From positions 1-38,809 of the forward strand of contig URUX01000003.1 of NCBI GenBank assembly GCA_900551135.1: 38,809 bases of DNA. Direction: 5' to 3'. The first letter of the stretch is position 1. Each line of letters opens with the position of its first letter. Both the position numbers and the translations under genes were made by a program. The stretch is from an uncultured Clostridium sp. GTDB taxonomy: Bacteria; Bacillota; Clostridia; Lachnospirales; Lachnospiraceae. The notes beneath the pieces are model-generated. The model saw nothing but the letters and a program-made list of their open reading frames with translations. It was not told the DNA's origin and ran no database searches. Positions 23,349 to 32,703 of the stretch are shown here, in pieces.

Positions 23349-25025
23349 TTATGGATTCAGCGAGTCCACCGCCGGAAGCGTCTCTTTCGGTGATGGCGTC
23401 TTTCCTGAATCTGTATTTTCTGATTCGGCAGCGCTTTGAGCACCGCTATTTTCAGGCAGAACAGTTTCTTTTATTTCTTCCTTTGTTTCCTTTGGCGCCT
23501 CAAAAGATGGCTCCGGCTCCACTATCATGTCCTCTCCCTGTACGTAATCATCCGGCATTCCATCCACTGATGGTGCGGCAGTAGTCTCATTCCCTGCTGT
23601 CGGTTTGGTTTCTTCTGGCGAAAGCTTTTTATTACTGGTATTCCGGCGAATCACAGCAGCATGGCCTTTATAGGTTTTTTCGTGGTCTTTTACCCGTTCA
23701 ATTTCCTTTCCGTCTTTGGATATTACCTTATAAGTAACCCAGGTAGTCCCATTACTTCCGGCTTTTTGCACCTTTTCTGTACCTGGTTCCAGTGTCTGGT
23801 CTTCTATATAAGTCGGTTCCGGAGGGTCTACCTCTCCTGTTTTTTCAGAGTACAGATCCCAGGTAATGCCGTCTTCCAGAACCGGAATGCCGTAAATCGA
23901 AACCGTTGCTTTCTGGTCTGCATAACTGGCTCTGATGCAGATTGGTCCTTTGGAACGATTGATAAATTTAAAATCCGGCTGTTCCCAGCTGATTGCGGCG
24001 TCCTGTCCTGGAGTTACGTAATTTGGCTCAAAAGTATGGGATCGGCGGTATGTAATCTCCATCCCTGCCTGAAATACAACTCTGTACATGGTACTGGAAA
24101 TCTGGCACACGCCTCCTCCGATTTCCTGAACCACCTCACCGCTGCTGTAAGCTGCTGCTGCCTGATACCCTTTTTCTGCTGTTCGCTGGCCTACCACCTT
24201 ATTAAAAGAAAATTCCTCTCCCGGCTGTACAATAGTCCCATTCAATGCCTCTGCTGCCAGGCGGACGTTGGTATTTCTCTTGGAATTGCTTGTGGTATTC
24301 GTGGTAAAAGTAGCCAGGGTCTTATATTCCGCCTTTACCTTGTCCGAATTTTCCGGCGCTGTTTCTACAAAGGAAACGTCAATCGTCTGTCTGTAATTGC
24401 CGCTTGCTATTACTGCTTCAATATCTGCTGCCAGTTTTTCCTGATCTACCAGTTTCCCGCTTTTTCCTTCTGCAAATACATATTTTCCTGTATTGTTGTC
24501 AAAATGATCCAGCTTTGTATTTTGGGCTTTTACATCCCACGCTCTCGCTACTGCTGCCGCCTCTGCCGCTATCGTCTCTTTCTCTCCAGCGATATTTAAA
24601 ATATGGGTTCCGCCTTCCTGTGATGCAAAAATCTCATCCAGCAGTTTGTCAATTTCCGGCTCCACCATATTAGAAATCGTTAACGTTTCCCTTCCGTTTT
24701 CTCCATCCCTGGCCACCTGAAGATTCCATGGGTGTTTTTCCATCAATATGTTTTTAGCCTCTTCCCTGCTCATTCCATCCAGAGACATACCGTCTACTGT
24801 CACAGTCTTACGCACAGACGCTTCCGTACTCTCGGTTTCGGCAACGACAGCTTCCATTTTTTTCTCTTCTTTTTCCGGCCAGAACACGATTGCTGCTATC
24901 AGTACTGCTGCTGCGCCAATGCCTCCAAAGAGCATTCTCTGTCTTTTCTTTCTCAGCTGTTCTGCCGCCCGTCTGTTTCTCGGTCCCTTATAGGACGATT
25001 TTCTCGGAAAATCCGACTCTCTCAT
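23349..25025 (-). CDS. VanW/G5-domain surface protein
   Basis: The product of 558 residues has a basic N-terminus and a single membrane helix (about residues 31-49). Two PG_binding_4-like segments come next (about 75-200), then a VanW domain (about 235-385, with TNVRLAAEALNG and GGGVCQISSTMYRVV) and a G5-like segment (KVISKDGKEIERV). A Pro/Glu/Thr-rich tail of about 100 residues closes it. This is the usual layout of cell-wall-associated VanW proteins of Clostridia, whose exact function is unknown. Start 25025 is preferred for its GAAGGA site; the frame can extend to 25067. A consensus promoter is at 25094-25122. Confidence 0.87.
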   Translation of the reverse strand: MRESDFPRKSSYKGPRNRRAAEQLRKKRQRMLFGGIGAAAVLIAAIVFWPEKEEKKMEAVVAETESTEASVRKTVTVDGMSLDGMSREEAKNILMEKHPWNLQVARDGENGRETLTISNMVEPEIDKLLDEIFASQEGGTHILNIAGEKETIAAEAAAVARAWDVKAQNTKLDHFDNNTGKYVFAEGKSGKLVDQEKLAADIEAVIASGNYRQTIDVSFVETAPENSDKVKAEYKTLATFTTNTTSNSKRNTNVRLAAEALNGTIVQPGEEFSFNKVVGQRTAEKGYQAAAAYSSGEVVQEIGGGVCQISSTMYRVVFQAGMEITYRRSHTFEPNYVTPGQDAAISWEQPDFKFINRSKGPICIRASYADQKATVSIYGIPVLEDGITWDLYSEKTGEVDPPEPTYIEDQTLEPGTEKVQKAGSNGTTWVTYKVISKDGKEIERVKDHEKTYKGHAAVIRRNTSNKKLSPEETKPTAGNETTAAPSVDGMPDDYVQGEDMIVEPEPSFEAPKETKEEIKETVLPENSGAQSAAESENTDSGKTPSPKETLPAVDSLNP

Positions 25026-25093
25026 AGATGTTTTTCCTTCCATTCTGGTCTTTACCAGGGCCTTCATCAGCCCATAATATTTATATATTCGGA

Positions 25094-25122
25094 ATTATAT
25101 AGAACCATTATTGGAATGTCAA
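25094..25122 (-). promoter_or_regulatory. Promoter of the VanW-like gene
   Basis: Minus strand TTGACA (25117-25122), 17-base spacer, TATAAT (25094-25099): full consensus in both boxes. Confidence 0.85.
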
Positions 25123-25174
25123 TGGATTGCTCCTGCGCCATAAACCATTTTATGAAATTTTTATGTCAGCACTA

Positions 25175-26497
25175 TTATTCTAAAGACTTTAAAAACTCCA
25201 GATGTTCTTTTATCTGCTTTTCATATCCATTATCTGTTGGTTCATAAAAATGGCTGTCTTCCAATCCATCGGGCAGATACTGCTGCTTTACGTAATGGTT
25301 TGGATAATCATGGGCGTATAAATACCCTTGTCCATGTCCCAGTTTTTCTGCTCCCTTATAATGCTTATCCTGTAAATGGGTTGGAATCGGCATGGTTCGT
25401 GTCTCTTTTACTGCTTCCATGGCATTAAAAACTGCCATACAGGCGGCGTTGCTCTTCGGCGCAGACGCCACATAGGTAACTGCCTGAGAGAGGATAATCT
25501 GGGCTTCCGGCATCCCAATCCGTTCTGCTGCCTGGGCTGCGCTTACTGCCACCGTCAGAGCCTGGGGATCTGCATTTCCCACATCCTCTGCCGCACAAAT
25601 CATAATTCGTCTGGAAATAAATTTAATATCTTCTCCGGCATAAAGCATACGAGCCAGATAATACACTGCCGCATCCGGATCCGATCCTCTCATGCTTTTA
25701 ATAAACGCCGACACCGTATCGTAATGGCTGTCCCCACTTTTATCATAGCGGACTGCTCTCTTCTGAATACACTCCTGGGCCACTGGCAAGTCGATATGAA
25801 TGATGCCGTCTGCGCTTCTCTCTGTTGTCATAATCCCCAGTTCAATGGCATTTAAAGCAGCCCGGGCATCTCCATTTGCCACATCTGCTAAAAACTCCAT
25901 GGCATCTTCATCTATCTGTGCCCGGTACGTTCCCATCCCCCGCTCTTCATCGGTTACAGCACGGTGCAGCAGTTCTTTAATATCCTCTTTTTCCAGAGGT
26001 TTCAGTTCAAATATCCGGGATCTGGATATAAGCGCCCCATTTACCTCAAAATAGGGATTTTCCGTAGTTGCGCCAATTAAAATCAGGGTTCCGTCTTCTA
26101 CAAAGGGCAGCAGATAGTCCTGCTGGCTTTTATTAAAACGATGGATCTCGTCCACAAACAAAATCGTCTTTTTCCCATACATTCCCAGCAGATCTTTGGC
26201 TTCTTTTACCACATCTTCCATATCTTTTTTTCCAGCTACTGTTGCATTAATCTGTTTAAATTCTGCGCTGGTTGTCCCTGCAATCACCTTGGCCAGTGTG
26301 GTCTTTCCAGTCCCTGGCGGTCCGTAAAAAATAATGGAGCCGATTTTATCCGCTTTAATTGCCCGATACAGCAGTTTGTCTTTCCCAACTATATGCTGCT
26401 GTCCCACTACTTCTTCCAGTGTCCTCGGCCGCAGGCGGGATGCCAGCGGAGACTCCGTTTCCTTAGCTGTCTCTCTCATATAATCAAATAAATCCAT
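25175..26497 (-). CDS. rarA: Replication-associated recombination ATPase
   Basis: The 440-residue AAA+ protein matches RarA/MgsA: SPLASRLRPRTLEEVVGQQH at the N-terminus, Walker A GPPGTGKT (59-66), Walker B ILFVDEIHRF, sensor GATTENPYF, and the C-terminal oligomerisation domain with RGSDPDAAVYYLARM. It acts at stalled forks together with SSB. I chose the ATG at 26497, about eight bases from the AAGGAAA site, over the one at 26503. The polysaccharide deacetylase gene ends 14 bases upstream, so the two are probably cotranscribed. Confidence 0.95.
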   Translation of the reverse strand: MDLFDYMRETAKETESPLASRLRPRTLEEVVGQQHIVGKDKLLYRAIKADKIGSIIFYGPPGTGKTTLAKVIAGTTSAEFKQINATVAGKKDMEDVVKEAKDLLGMYGKKTILFVDEIHRFNKSQQDYLLPFVEDGTLILIGATTENPYFEVNGALISRSRIFELKPLEKEDIKELLHRAVTDEERGMGTYRAQIDEDAMEFLADVANGDARAALNAIELGIMTTERSADGIIHIDLPVAQECIQKRAVRYDKSGDSHYDTVSAFIKSMRGSDPDAAVYYLARMLYAGEDIKFISRRIMICAAEDVGNADPQALTVAVSAAQAAERIGMPEAQIILSQAVTYVASAPKSNAACMAVFNAMEAVKETRTMPIPTHLQDKHYKGAEKLGHGQGYLYAHDYPNHYVKQQYLPDGLEDSHFYEPTDNGYEKQIKEHLEFLKSLE

Positions 26498-26511
26498 AAT
26501 CATTTCCTTTG

Positions 26512-27243
26512 TTAATCAATAATCAGCTCATCTGCCGTAACAAAAGTATAGCCCTGCGCCAGCAGTGTGTCAACGATTTCCAGAGCTGCTTCTACGGATG
26601 TAGGGAAAATATCATGCATTAAAATAATATCCCCATCTCCCGTTTTTTTAAGAACTCTGCTGGTAATCCTGGAAGTGTTCTGGTATTTCCAGTCCAGACT
26701 GTCTACTGACCAGAAAACCGGGGTCAAATCTACGTTTTCTGCCAGTTCTTCATTCCAGTCTCCATAAGGAGGCCTTAGATACTCCGGCTCTTCACCAGTA
26801 ATCTCTTTAATTATCTGACTGGTTTTTTCCACGGAATCCGCAACCTTCTCAACGCCCGCTTCTGTCATCTGAACGTGCTGATAGCCGTGGTTTCCAATCA
26901 GATGCCCTTCCTTCTGCATTCGCCGGACGATATCTTCGTTTCCCTCAATACTGGAACCCATAAGAAAGAATGTAGCTTCTACTCCCCGTTTTTTTAGTCC
27001 GTCCAGCAAGTCTCTGGTACAGACCGGATGGGGGCCGTCATCAAACGTCAGGGCCACTACCTTTTCTTCTGGAAACATCCGGTCAGTCTCCGGTTCCCTG
27101 TCCCCTGCCCAATATCCGGTTCCGGAAGCTCCTGTTTTTGTTGTTTCACAGAATCCTCTCCCCAAAGTCCCATACAGCAAAACCAGCAATAATGCCAGAT
27201 CGATCCCCACTGCCAGCAACAACTGGCCCATTTTCTTTCCCAT
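26512..27243 (-). CDS. Membrane-anchored polysaccharide deacetylase (NodB family)
   Basis: The protein of 243 residues has an N-terminal membrane helix (about 7-25) and a carbohydrate esterase 4 domain. Metal-site residues are visible: D68 and D69 in TFDDGPH, H119 and H123 in GNHGYQHVQ. RPPYG and the C-terminal DIILMHDIF motif complete the active site. It resembles the PdaA/PgdA peptidoglycan N-deacetylase group and probably acts outside the membrane on cell-wall glycan. Its position next to rarA does not inform the function. Confidence 0.9.
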   Translation of the reverse strand: MGKKMGQLLLAVGIDLALLLVLLYGTLGRGFCETTKTGASGTGYWAGDREPETDRMFPEEKVVALTFDDGPHPVCTRDLLDGLKKRGVEATFFLMGSSIEGNEDIVRRMQKEGHLIGNHGYQHVQMTEAGVEKVADSVEKTSQIIKEITGEEPEYLRPPYGDWNEELAENVDLTPVFWSVDSLDWKYQNTSRITSRVLKKTGDGDIILMHDIFPTSVEAALEIVDTLLAQGYTFVTADELIID

Positions 27244-27294
27244 GTTCCTCTCCTTCCTGCTCTTACAATATATGCAGAAGAATCAGGGACTAGA

Positions 27295-27319
27295 AATAGA
27301 GAGGACTGGCCTCTCTATT
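27295..27319 (-). terminator. Hairpin at the DUF3021 gene end
   Basis: AATAGAGAGG (27310-27319 on minus) pairs perfectly with CCTCTCTATT (27295-27304 on minus) around CCAGT. The stem includes the stop codon region; the T tract (TTTC) is weak. Confidence 0.5.
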
Positions 27320-27704
27320 GCTGCTTTAGTCTTTTATTTAATTTTTTTACAGACTCTCTTTCCCATAAATAAATTATCAGCCAGACTCCGGCATAAATCA
27401 TTACAAATACCGGGGAAACGGCTTTGACAATATCCCAAACATCAGAACTATATCCCAATATCCAGGAGGTAATAACTGTCACCGTCCAGCAAAGACTCCC
27501 ATGAAGCAACGTCCGTATCCAAAGAGCAGGCCGTCTCCATTCCATCATCATTGATAAAAGTCCATATACCGCCGACGCAGTCAGCCATCCTGTGGTTTCC
27601 ACCAGAGTATTTTCTGTCTGTCCCATAAACCACAGGCACGCCGTCGATATAACTGCGCCAATCCCTATTCCGCAAAAGATATACCATACTGCTTTCCGAA
27701 TCAT
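27315..27704 (-). CDS. DUF3021 family membrane protein
   Basis: The 129-residue protein has four hydrophobic helices (about 5-27, 36-52, 62-85, 92-113) and a basic C-terminal tail. DUF3021 proteins are encoded beside LytTR regulators in Bacillota, and this one starts one base after the stop of such a gene. A membrane partner that controls the regulator is the usual inference; the signal is unknown. Confidence 0.85.
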   Translation of the reverse strand: MIRKAVWYIFCGIGIGAVISTACLWFMGQTENTLVETTGWLTASAVYGLLSMMMEWRRPALWIRTLLHGSLCWTVTVITSWILGYSSDVWDIVKAVSPVFVMIYAGVWLIIYLWERESVKKLNKRLKQQ

Positions 27705-27705
27705 A

Positions 27706-28173
27706 CTATCTATCCTCCATTACATATTTTCGAAATTCCCTCATGTAAGATCTGGAAATTTCCAGCCGCGTCTTTCCATCTTTTAAAAATGCCGTATAAT
27801 TACCGCTGAATCCAGCCTCAACTGCTGCGATAAACCGGATATTGACCAGGGTCCCCTTATTAATCTGGACGAACCCCTGCTTTGACAGCATGCCAGCCAG
27901 TTCATACAGCTTATACTTTGCTTCTAACGCCCCGCTTCCTCTTACTTCTCCGACAATCTTTCCGCTTCTGCTTTCAAAATACTGAATATCTGCGGTCTCG
28001 CAAAGAAACTCTCTGCCTTCTTTATAGAGAAAGATTCGTTTTCTTACGTTCTTTTCCGCCTCTACAAGGCCCTGAAGGGTTTGGATTAGTTCGGCAGTCT
28101 TTTTATCTTCCAATCGCCCCCGAACTACAATTTCCGGTTCGTCTGTATCAGCCTGTTCCCATATCAGCCTCAT
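27706..28173 (-). CDS. LytTR-domain transcription regulator
   Basis: The 155-residue protein has a short N-terminal region (1-45) without a receiver domain, then a LytTR DNA-binding domain (about 50-150) with YFESRSGKIVGEV, FVQINKGTLVNIRFI and a C-terminal ISRSYMREFRKYV. It forms a unit with the DUF3021 membrane protein. Such pairs often regulate themselves. The start follows AAGGGGGCAGAG. Target genes are not evident in the window. Confidence 0.88.
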   Translation of the reverse strand: MRLIWEQADTDEPEIVVRGRLEDKKTAELIQTLQGLVEAEKNVRKRIFLYKEGREFLCETADIQYFESRSGKIVGEVRGSGALEAKYKLYELAGMLSKQGFVQINKGTLVNIRFIAAVEAGFSGNYTAFLKDGKTRLEISRSYMREFRKYVMEDR

Positions 28174-28343
28174 CTCTGCCCCCTTATCTGCTTTCCTGCA
28201 ATTCTTTTTCTAAGCTTACTATAACAAAACCTGCAGCATTTGTCCTGTAAAATCCGGTATCCGGTTGTCACAAGATGATAAGTGGTGCATAGCGGATGGT
28301 CACCGGCACCAGGTTTCTTCCATAATCTGCTGTTTCCCACAGC

Positions 28344-28383
28344 AAAACGGGAACCTGCTTATCTCTAAACAGATTCCCGTTTT
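28344..28383. terminator. Terminator between the isomerase and LytTR genes
   Basis: AAAACGGGAA (28344-28353) pairs with TTCCCGTTTT (28374-28383), 10 bp perfect. On the minus strand it follows the isomerase gene stop and ends in GTTTTG. It separates the uronate locus from the LytTR operon. Confidence 0.7.
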
Positions 28384-28399
28384 AAGCTGATTTCCTGTA

Positions 28400-29212
28400 T
28401 TACAGCCTTTTCATAAATTCAATATCTTCTTTTGCAAACAGCAGGTTCATCTCTTCTCTCAGCAAATAGAGAGTTCTGTCCTGTTTTTTCAACCAGCTGC
28501 TAATGGCTTCATACCGCAGTATTCCGGCTCCCAGCGCTTCCGGCTGGTATTGCATTCTCTGATCCAGGCTGAAATCTTTGATGTGCAGCACATCTATATA
28601 CTTCCCTGCTGCGTCCAGCCAGCTGTTCCAGTAATCGTCCTGATCCGTATTTTCAGGATCTTTTAGCAGATTTGATGCATCAAAAATAATTCTCAAATGC
28701 TGTTCATCTCCAACTGTTTCCACTACATTGAGAACTGTCTCCACATCCTCTAAGGGATGCCACCAGACCGGCTCAATGGCCAGCGGCATATCGACACGAA
28801 CTGCTTCTTCCATAACCCGAAGAATGCTGTCCATCATAAATGGTTTCCACTCCTGTCGCATCTGCCTGTTTAAATGTGGATAAGCAGTTTCTGTCCCCAC
28901 TACATGAGCCCCCAGCATTTTCGCCCAGGTCATGCTCTTTTTCAGAGTATCTACCGCATATCTGCGTACTTCTTCATCTGGATTTCCCAAATCCATATAA
29001 CATCCAAATACCGCTATTTCTATCTTCTGCTTTTCAAAAGCGCTCCGGATTTGTTCCAGTTTTTGAGGTGTAATATCCTCATAACTCTCAATCCCGATAA
29101 AGGCTTTTGGCAAAGCCAGCTGCGCCGCTTCGTATCCTCCATTATGGAGCAGTCCGGCCAGTTCTTCAATTTCTCTCCGACCGAAATCATGGGCTCGTAC
29201 ACCTATCTTCAT
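28400..29212 (-). CDS. Xylose isomerase-like sugar phosphate isomerase/epimerase
   Basis: The 270-residue protein is a TIM-barrel of the AP-endonuclease family 2/sugar isomerase superfamily: IGVRAHDFGRREIEELAGLLH at the start, metal-ligand Glu in LAIEPVWWHP, IFDASNLL, and DVLHIKDFSL with the His-Lys-Asp metal site. It sits 12 bases after the GH105 gene in the same operon, so it likely isomerises a product of uronide breakdown. The exact substrate is not determined by sequence. Confidence 0.85.
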   Translation of the reverse strand: MKIGVRAHDFGRREIEELAGLLHNGGYEAAQLALPKAFIGIESYEDITPQKLEQIRSAFEKQKIEIAVFGCYMDLGNPDEEVRRYAVDTLKKSMTWAKMLGAHVVGTETAYPHLNRQMRQEWKPFMMDSILRVMEEAVRVDMPLAIEPVWWHPLEDVETVLNVVETVGDEQHLRIIFDASNLLKDPENTDQDDYWNSWLDAAGKYIDVLHIKDFSLDQRMQYQPEALGAGILRYEAISSWLKKQDRTLYLLREEMNLLFAKEDIEFMKRL

Positions 29213-29224
29213 GTGTCTCTCCTT

Positions 29225-30346
29225 TTACATTCCAAGAGCTTCTGCAAGAGCCAGAATGGTCAGAGACTGGCCATAAGCCATAGGCGCAATCAAAATATTT
29301 TTATAATGATCTGCATTGTATCCCATTCCGGTGCCGCCAGATACCTGAAGGACTGTACCGTCTTCATCTATCTGATTCAAAATTCCTTCAATCGCTGCTT
29401 TTGCACAAGGCAGATAAGAATCATCCAGAATTCCATAGCGGATTCCCTTTAAAATCCCTGCTGTAATTGCTGCTGTTCCGGAAGTTTCCACATAGCTGTC
29501 CGGATCGGTCAGAACCGTATGCCACAAACCGGTCTTTTTATCCTGCAGTTCCTTCAGCTTTTCTACCTGGGCTTTGTAAGTATCTACAATAAACGTCTTC
29601 AATCCTGCATTCATTGTACCGTTAAACATATCAATATAATCTAAAATCCCCAGAGTAAACCAGCTGTTTCCACGGCACCAGAAAATGCCTCCAAAATTAT
29701 TTCTTTCATTAAACGTCCAGCCATGATAAAACAGTCCGGTATTTTTATCACAAAGATATTTAATATGCATCAGTACCTGATGAATGGATTCATCAATCCA
29801 GTCCTGACGGTTATACTTCTGTCCCATACGGTTTAAAAATAAAACCGTCATAAACAGGGTATCAATCCACATTTCATTTTCATTGAGCCGGACTCCCTGA
29901 CGATCTCCGTTGGCACTGGTCACATGCTGGAAACCGCCCTCTTTGGTTCTTGGCAGACAGTTCATCAGCCAGTCGGCCCATTTCAGGCAAAGTTTCTCAA
30001 ATTCCGGATTTTTGCAGTCATCATTAAATTCTGCCAGAGTCAGAAGCGGTGTGGTTGTATTAATATTTTTAGACGGAAGCCCCTCCCGGATATTGTCTTC
30101 AAACCAGTGATACAGGAAATCATGGTATTCCTGGTTTTTCTTTACTTTCATAATTTTCAGCAGACCATAAAGTCCTACTCCCTGAGGCCAGTCCCATTCC
30201 TTAATACCGAAGTCTCTCTTGAAAAATCCGATTTTTTCCCCTCCGGCTGCCAGCTGCTGCTCATCCTCCGGACCGCCCAGATTCATCAGTTTATTAATTA
30301 CCAAATCTAATTTTCTTTCTAACTCTGCCTGATTAATTCCCTTCAT
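29225..30346 (-). CDS. Glycoside hydrolase family 105, unsaturated uronyl hydrolase
   Basis: The 373-residue enzyme matches the GH88/GH105 (YteR/YesR) family, an alpha/alpha six-barrel that removes delta-4,5-unsaturated uronic acid from pectin or rhamnogalacturonan fragments. The general acid/base Asp162 is in NEMWIDTLFM. The aromatic sugar-binding segments WCRGNSWFTLG and the C-terminal GTGMGYN are also typical. There is no signal peptide, so it works on imported oligosaccharides. It faces the AraC gene across an 82-base divergent promoter region and is followed by the isomerase-like gene. Confidence 0.93.
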   Translation of the reverse strand: MKGINQAELERKLDLVINKLMNLGGPEDEQQLAAGGEKIGFFKRDFGIKEWDWPQGVGLYGLLKIMKVKKNQEYHDFLYHWFEDNIREGLPSKNINTTTPLLTLAEFNDDCKNPEFEKLCLKWADWLMNCLPRTKEGGFQHVTSANGDRQGVRLNENEMWIDTLFMTVLFLNRMGQKYNRQDWIDESIHQVLMHIKYLCDKNTGLFYHGWTFNERNNFGGIFWCRGNSWFTLGILDYIDMFNGTMNAGLKTFIVDTYKAQVEKLKELQDKKTGLWHTVLTDPDSYVETSGTAAITAGILKGIRYGILDDSYLPCAKAAIEGILNQIDEDGTVLQVSGGTGMGYNADHYKNILIAPMAYGQSLTILALAEALGM

Positions 30347-30428
30347 TTTTAACCTCTCCTATGGATTTTTTGTATATTCTATACTATAATTTTTATTAAC
30401 AATTCAGCTGCGAAAGGATATTGATTTT
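30347..30428. promoter_or_regulatory. Divergent promoter region between GH105 and AraC genes
   Basis: The 82 AT-rich bases hold both gene starts. The plus strand has CTATAATT (around 30381-30388) as a likely -10 for the araC-type gene; the minus strand has TTGTTA near 30400-30405 as a possible -35 for the GH105 gene. A shared operator for the AraC protein would fit here, but I see no clear direct repeat. Confidence 0.5.
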
Positions 30429-31376
30429 ATGGAAAAAGTCACTTACTATGGCGAGACCGACGGCATTTCCTTAGAACAGATGCTTCGCTATGGAAAATTT
30501 GACATGCGGGTCAAGCACTTTCATACCCAGTATGAAATCTTCTATATCATAGAAGGTGAACGGGTTTTCTTTTTTAACAATCGAGAGTACATTGCGAAAG
30601 CCGGGGATTTAATCCTGGTCAATTCCAACCTGATTCACATGACCCGTTCCATTACTGGATCCAATGCAGGCCATAACCGGATTATTCTGTATATTGCCAG
30701 AGAAAAAATGGAATCTTATGACGCCATGTTCCCCTCTCTCCATCTGGTACAGTTTTTTGACGATTACTACGGTATTTACCACTTAAACGTGGAGCAGCAG
30801 GCACTGGTACGAGACCTTTTCCGCAGCATCCGTCATGCACTGACAGAGCGAAACCGAAACTATAAAACAGGTATTGACCTGGATATTCTCTCCTGGCTTT
30901 TCAAAATGATGGAATTTGTCCGCCTGGAGCATCAGGAAACACCTCATGATTCCGATAACCCCAAATACAAGGCAGCCTACAGCATTGCTGATTATCTGAC
31001 AGAAAATTGCGAACGTCCCATTTCCCTGGATGAATTGTCTGTCCAGTTCTATTTAAGCAAATCCTATATTTGCCGGATTTTTAAAGAAGTAACCGGATAT
31101 ACCATCAGTGAATATACCAACATTCACCGGATTCGCAAGGCCAAACGGTATCTGGAAGAAACAGACCTTAGCATTTCTGAAATTTCCCACCTGCTGGGAT
31201 ACGAAAGCCTGACTTATTTTGAACGAATGTTTAAGCACTATATGACTCTCTCTCCCTTAAAATACCGAAAAACCTTAAATACTGTCACCTACACCAATAA
31301 ACCGGAGTATGAATACTGCTCCGATTGTGAAGAAGAACCTCAATCTGGCTTTTCATTCCAGCATCCGGATACTTAA
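30429..31376 (+). CDS. AraC family transcription activator
   Basis: The 315-residue regulator has a cupin-type N-terminal sensor (about 20-110, MRVKHFHTQYEIFYIIEGE) and a C-terminal double helix-turn-helix (about 190-290, ISLDELSVQFYLSKSYICRI then LSISEISHLLGYESLTYFERM, with SPLKYR). It is read divergently from the GH105 operon and convergently with the TRAP transporter genes, so it is the likely local activator of uronide utilisation. The start has AAAGGATATTG upstream. Confidence 0.92.
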   Translation: MEKVTYYGETDGISLEQMLRYGKFDMRVKHFHTQYEIFYIIEGERVFFFNNREYIAKAGDLILVNSNLIHMTRSITGSNAGHNRIILYIAREKMESYDAMFPSLHLVQFFDDYYGIYHLNVEQQALVRDLFRSIRHALTERNRNYKTGIDLDILSWLFKMMEFVRLEHQETPHDSDNPKYKAAYSIADYLTENCERPISLDELSVQFYLSKSYICRIFKEVTGYTISEYTNIHRIRKAKRYLEETDLSISEISHLLGYESLTYFERMFKHYMTLSPLKYRKTLNTVTYTNKPEYEYCSDCEEEPQSGFSFQHPDT

Positions 31377-31395
31377 TCCGGATACTGGATTTTTT
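31358..31395 (+). terminator. Terminator of the araC-type gene
   Basis: CCAG-ATCCGGAT (31358-31370) pairs with ATCCGGAT-CTGG (31376-31388), followed by ATTTTTTG on the plus strand. It overlaps the stop codon and lies a few bases before the converging dctM end. Confidence 0.8.
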
Positions 31396-31398
31396 GTA

Positions 31399-32703
31399 TT
31401 ACAGAAGTCCCAGCACACCTGGCAGCCACATAGACAGCGCAGGTATAAAGGTTACCAGCAGCAGACCTGCCACAATCGCCAGGAAATATGGAACTAACTG
31501 TTTCATTACATCTTCAACCGGCAGATGAGCCACGCTGCATCCGACGAACAGTACGCTTCCGACTGGCGGCGTAATGGTTCCGATTGCCAGGTTCATAATC
31601 ATCATAATACCAAACTGTACCGGGCTCATCCCCAGCGCCGTAACTACCGGAAGGAAGATTGGCGTGAAGATCAGCAGGGCCGGAGCCATGTCCATAAAGG
31701 TTCCCACAATCAGAAGAATCAGGTTAATAATCAGTAAAATTACAATTTTATTGCTGGAAATACCCAGAAGAAGACTGCTGATTGCCTGAGGAAGTCCTGT
31801 AAAGGATAAAACAAAACTCAGTACAGAGGAAGCTCCAATAATCAGCATAACAATGGTTGTCATCACTGCCGTATCGGTTAAAATTCCCATAATCTGAGAC
31901 GGTTTAATACTGCGGTAAATAAATACGGACAGAATAAACGCATACACAACGGCAATACCGGACGCCTCTGTAGGAGTGAAATAACCGGATAAAATTCCTC
32001 CAATAATAATTACGATTAAGAATAAGCTGGGGATTGCTTCCCAAATGGTTTTCCATACCTTTGAAGCTGTTACAGCCTCACTTTTCATTACATATCCGTG
32101 TTTTTTGCCATATAAAAAGGCCACAACCATACACAGGCCGGCCCATAAAAGGCCTGGAATCCATCCTGCCATTAACAGGGCAGATACGGAAATTCCGCCT
32201 GCTGCTGTAGAGTAAATAATTGGCGCTGTGGTCGGAGGAATCAGCTGTCCTACCGATGCAGATGCAATGTTGACTGCTGCAGAATAACACTCATCATAGC
32301 CATGTTCTTTTTCCAAAGGATTCATAACGCCGCCAATAGCGGTTGCTGCTGCAATACCGGAACCGGAGATAGAACCAAACATTGCGTTTCCGGCTACATT
32401 GGTTAAAGCCAGAGAACCAGGAACCCGTCCCAGTACTAATAATGCCAGATTAATCAGCCTCTTGGCGATTCCGCCGCTGCTCATCAAAAGTCCTGCCAAA
32501 ATGAAGAATGGAACTGCCAGCAGGGAGAAACTGTCAATACCGCCAACCAGCTTCTGAGCGGAAATAAACATTCCAAAGCTTGGGGACAGGAACATAATAA
32601 TCGTAACCAGCGCTGCGCTGATAATACTGAATGATACCGGCACACTAAATGCCAGCAGCATGAAAAACACAAGAACTAAAACAATCGCTGCCTGAATTTC
32701 CAT
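31399..32703 (-). CDS. dctM: TRAP transporter large permease
   Basis: The 434-residue protein has about twelve membrane segments and the DctM hallmarks: FILAGLLMSSGGIAKRL, SGSGIAAATAIGG, PPTTAPIIYS and the C-terminal ITPPVGSVLFVGCSVAH. It carries the sodium-driven translocation step. Its ATG immediately follows the TAA stop of dctQ, so the two are translationally coupled. Confidence 0.95.
   Translation of the reverse strand: MEIQAAIVLVLVFFMLLAFSVPVSFSIISAALVTIIMFLSPSFGMFISAQKLVGGIDSFSLLAVPFFILAGLLMSSGGIAKRLINLALLVLGRVPGSLALTNVAGNAMFGSISGSGIAAATAIGGVMNPLEKEHGYDECYSAAVNIASASVGQLIPPTTAPIIYSTAAGGISVSALLMAGWIPGLLWAGLCMVVAFLYGKKHGYVMKSEAVTASKVWKTIWEAIPSLFLIVIIIGGILSGYFTPTEASGIAVVYAFILSVFIYRSIKPSQIMGILTDTAVMTTIVMLIIGASSVLSFVLSFTGLPQAISSLLLGISSNKIVILLIINLILLIVGTFMDMAPALLIFTPIFLPVVTALGMSPVQFGIMMIMNLAIGTITPPVGSVLFVGCSVAHLPVEDVMKQLVPYFLAIVAGLLLVTFIPALSMWLPGVLGLL

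Noticed and set aside
23661..24599. Plus-strand open frame of 312 codons opposite the VanW-like gene
   Set aside because: Rich in Cys, Phe and Tyr as expected for the complement of a coding strand; no ribosome site and no domain, while the opposite frame has VanW motifs.
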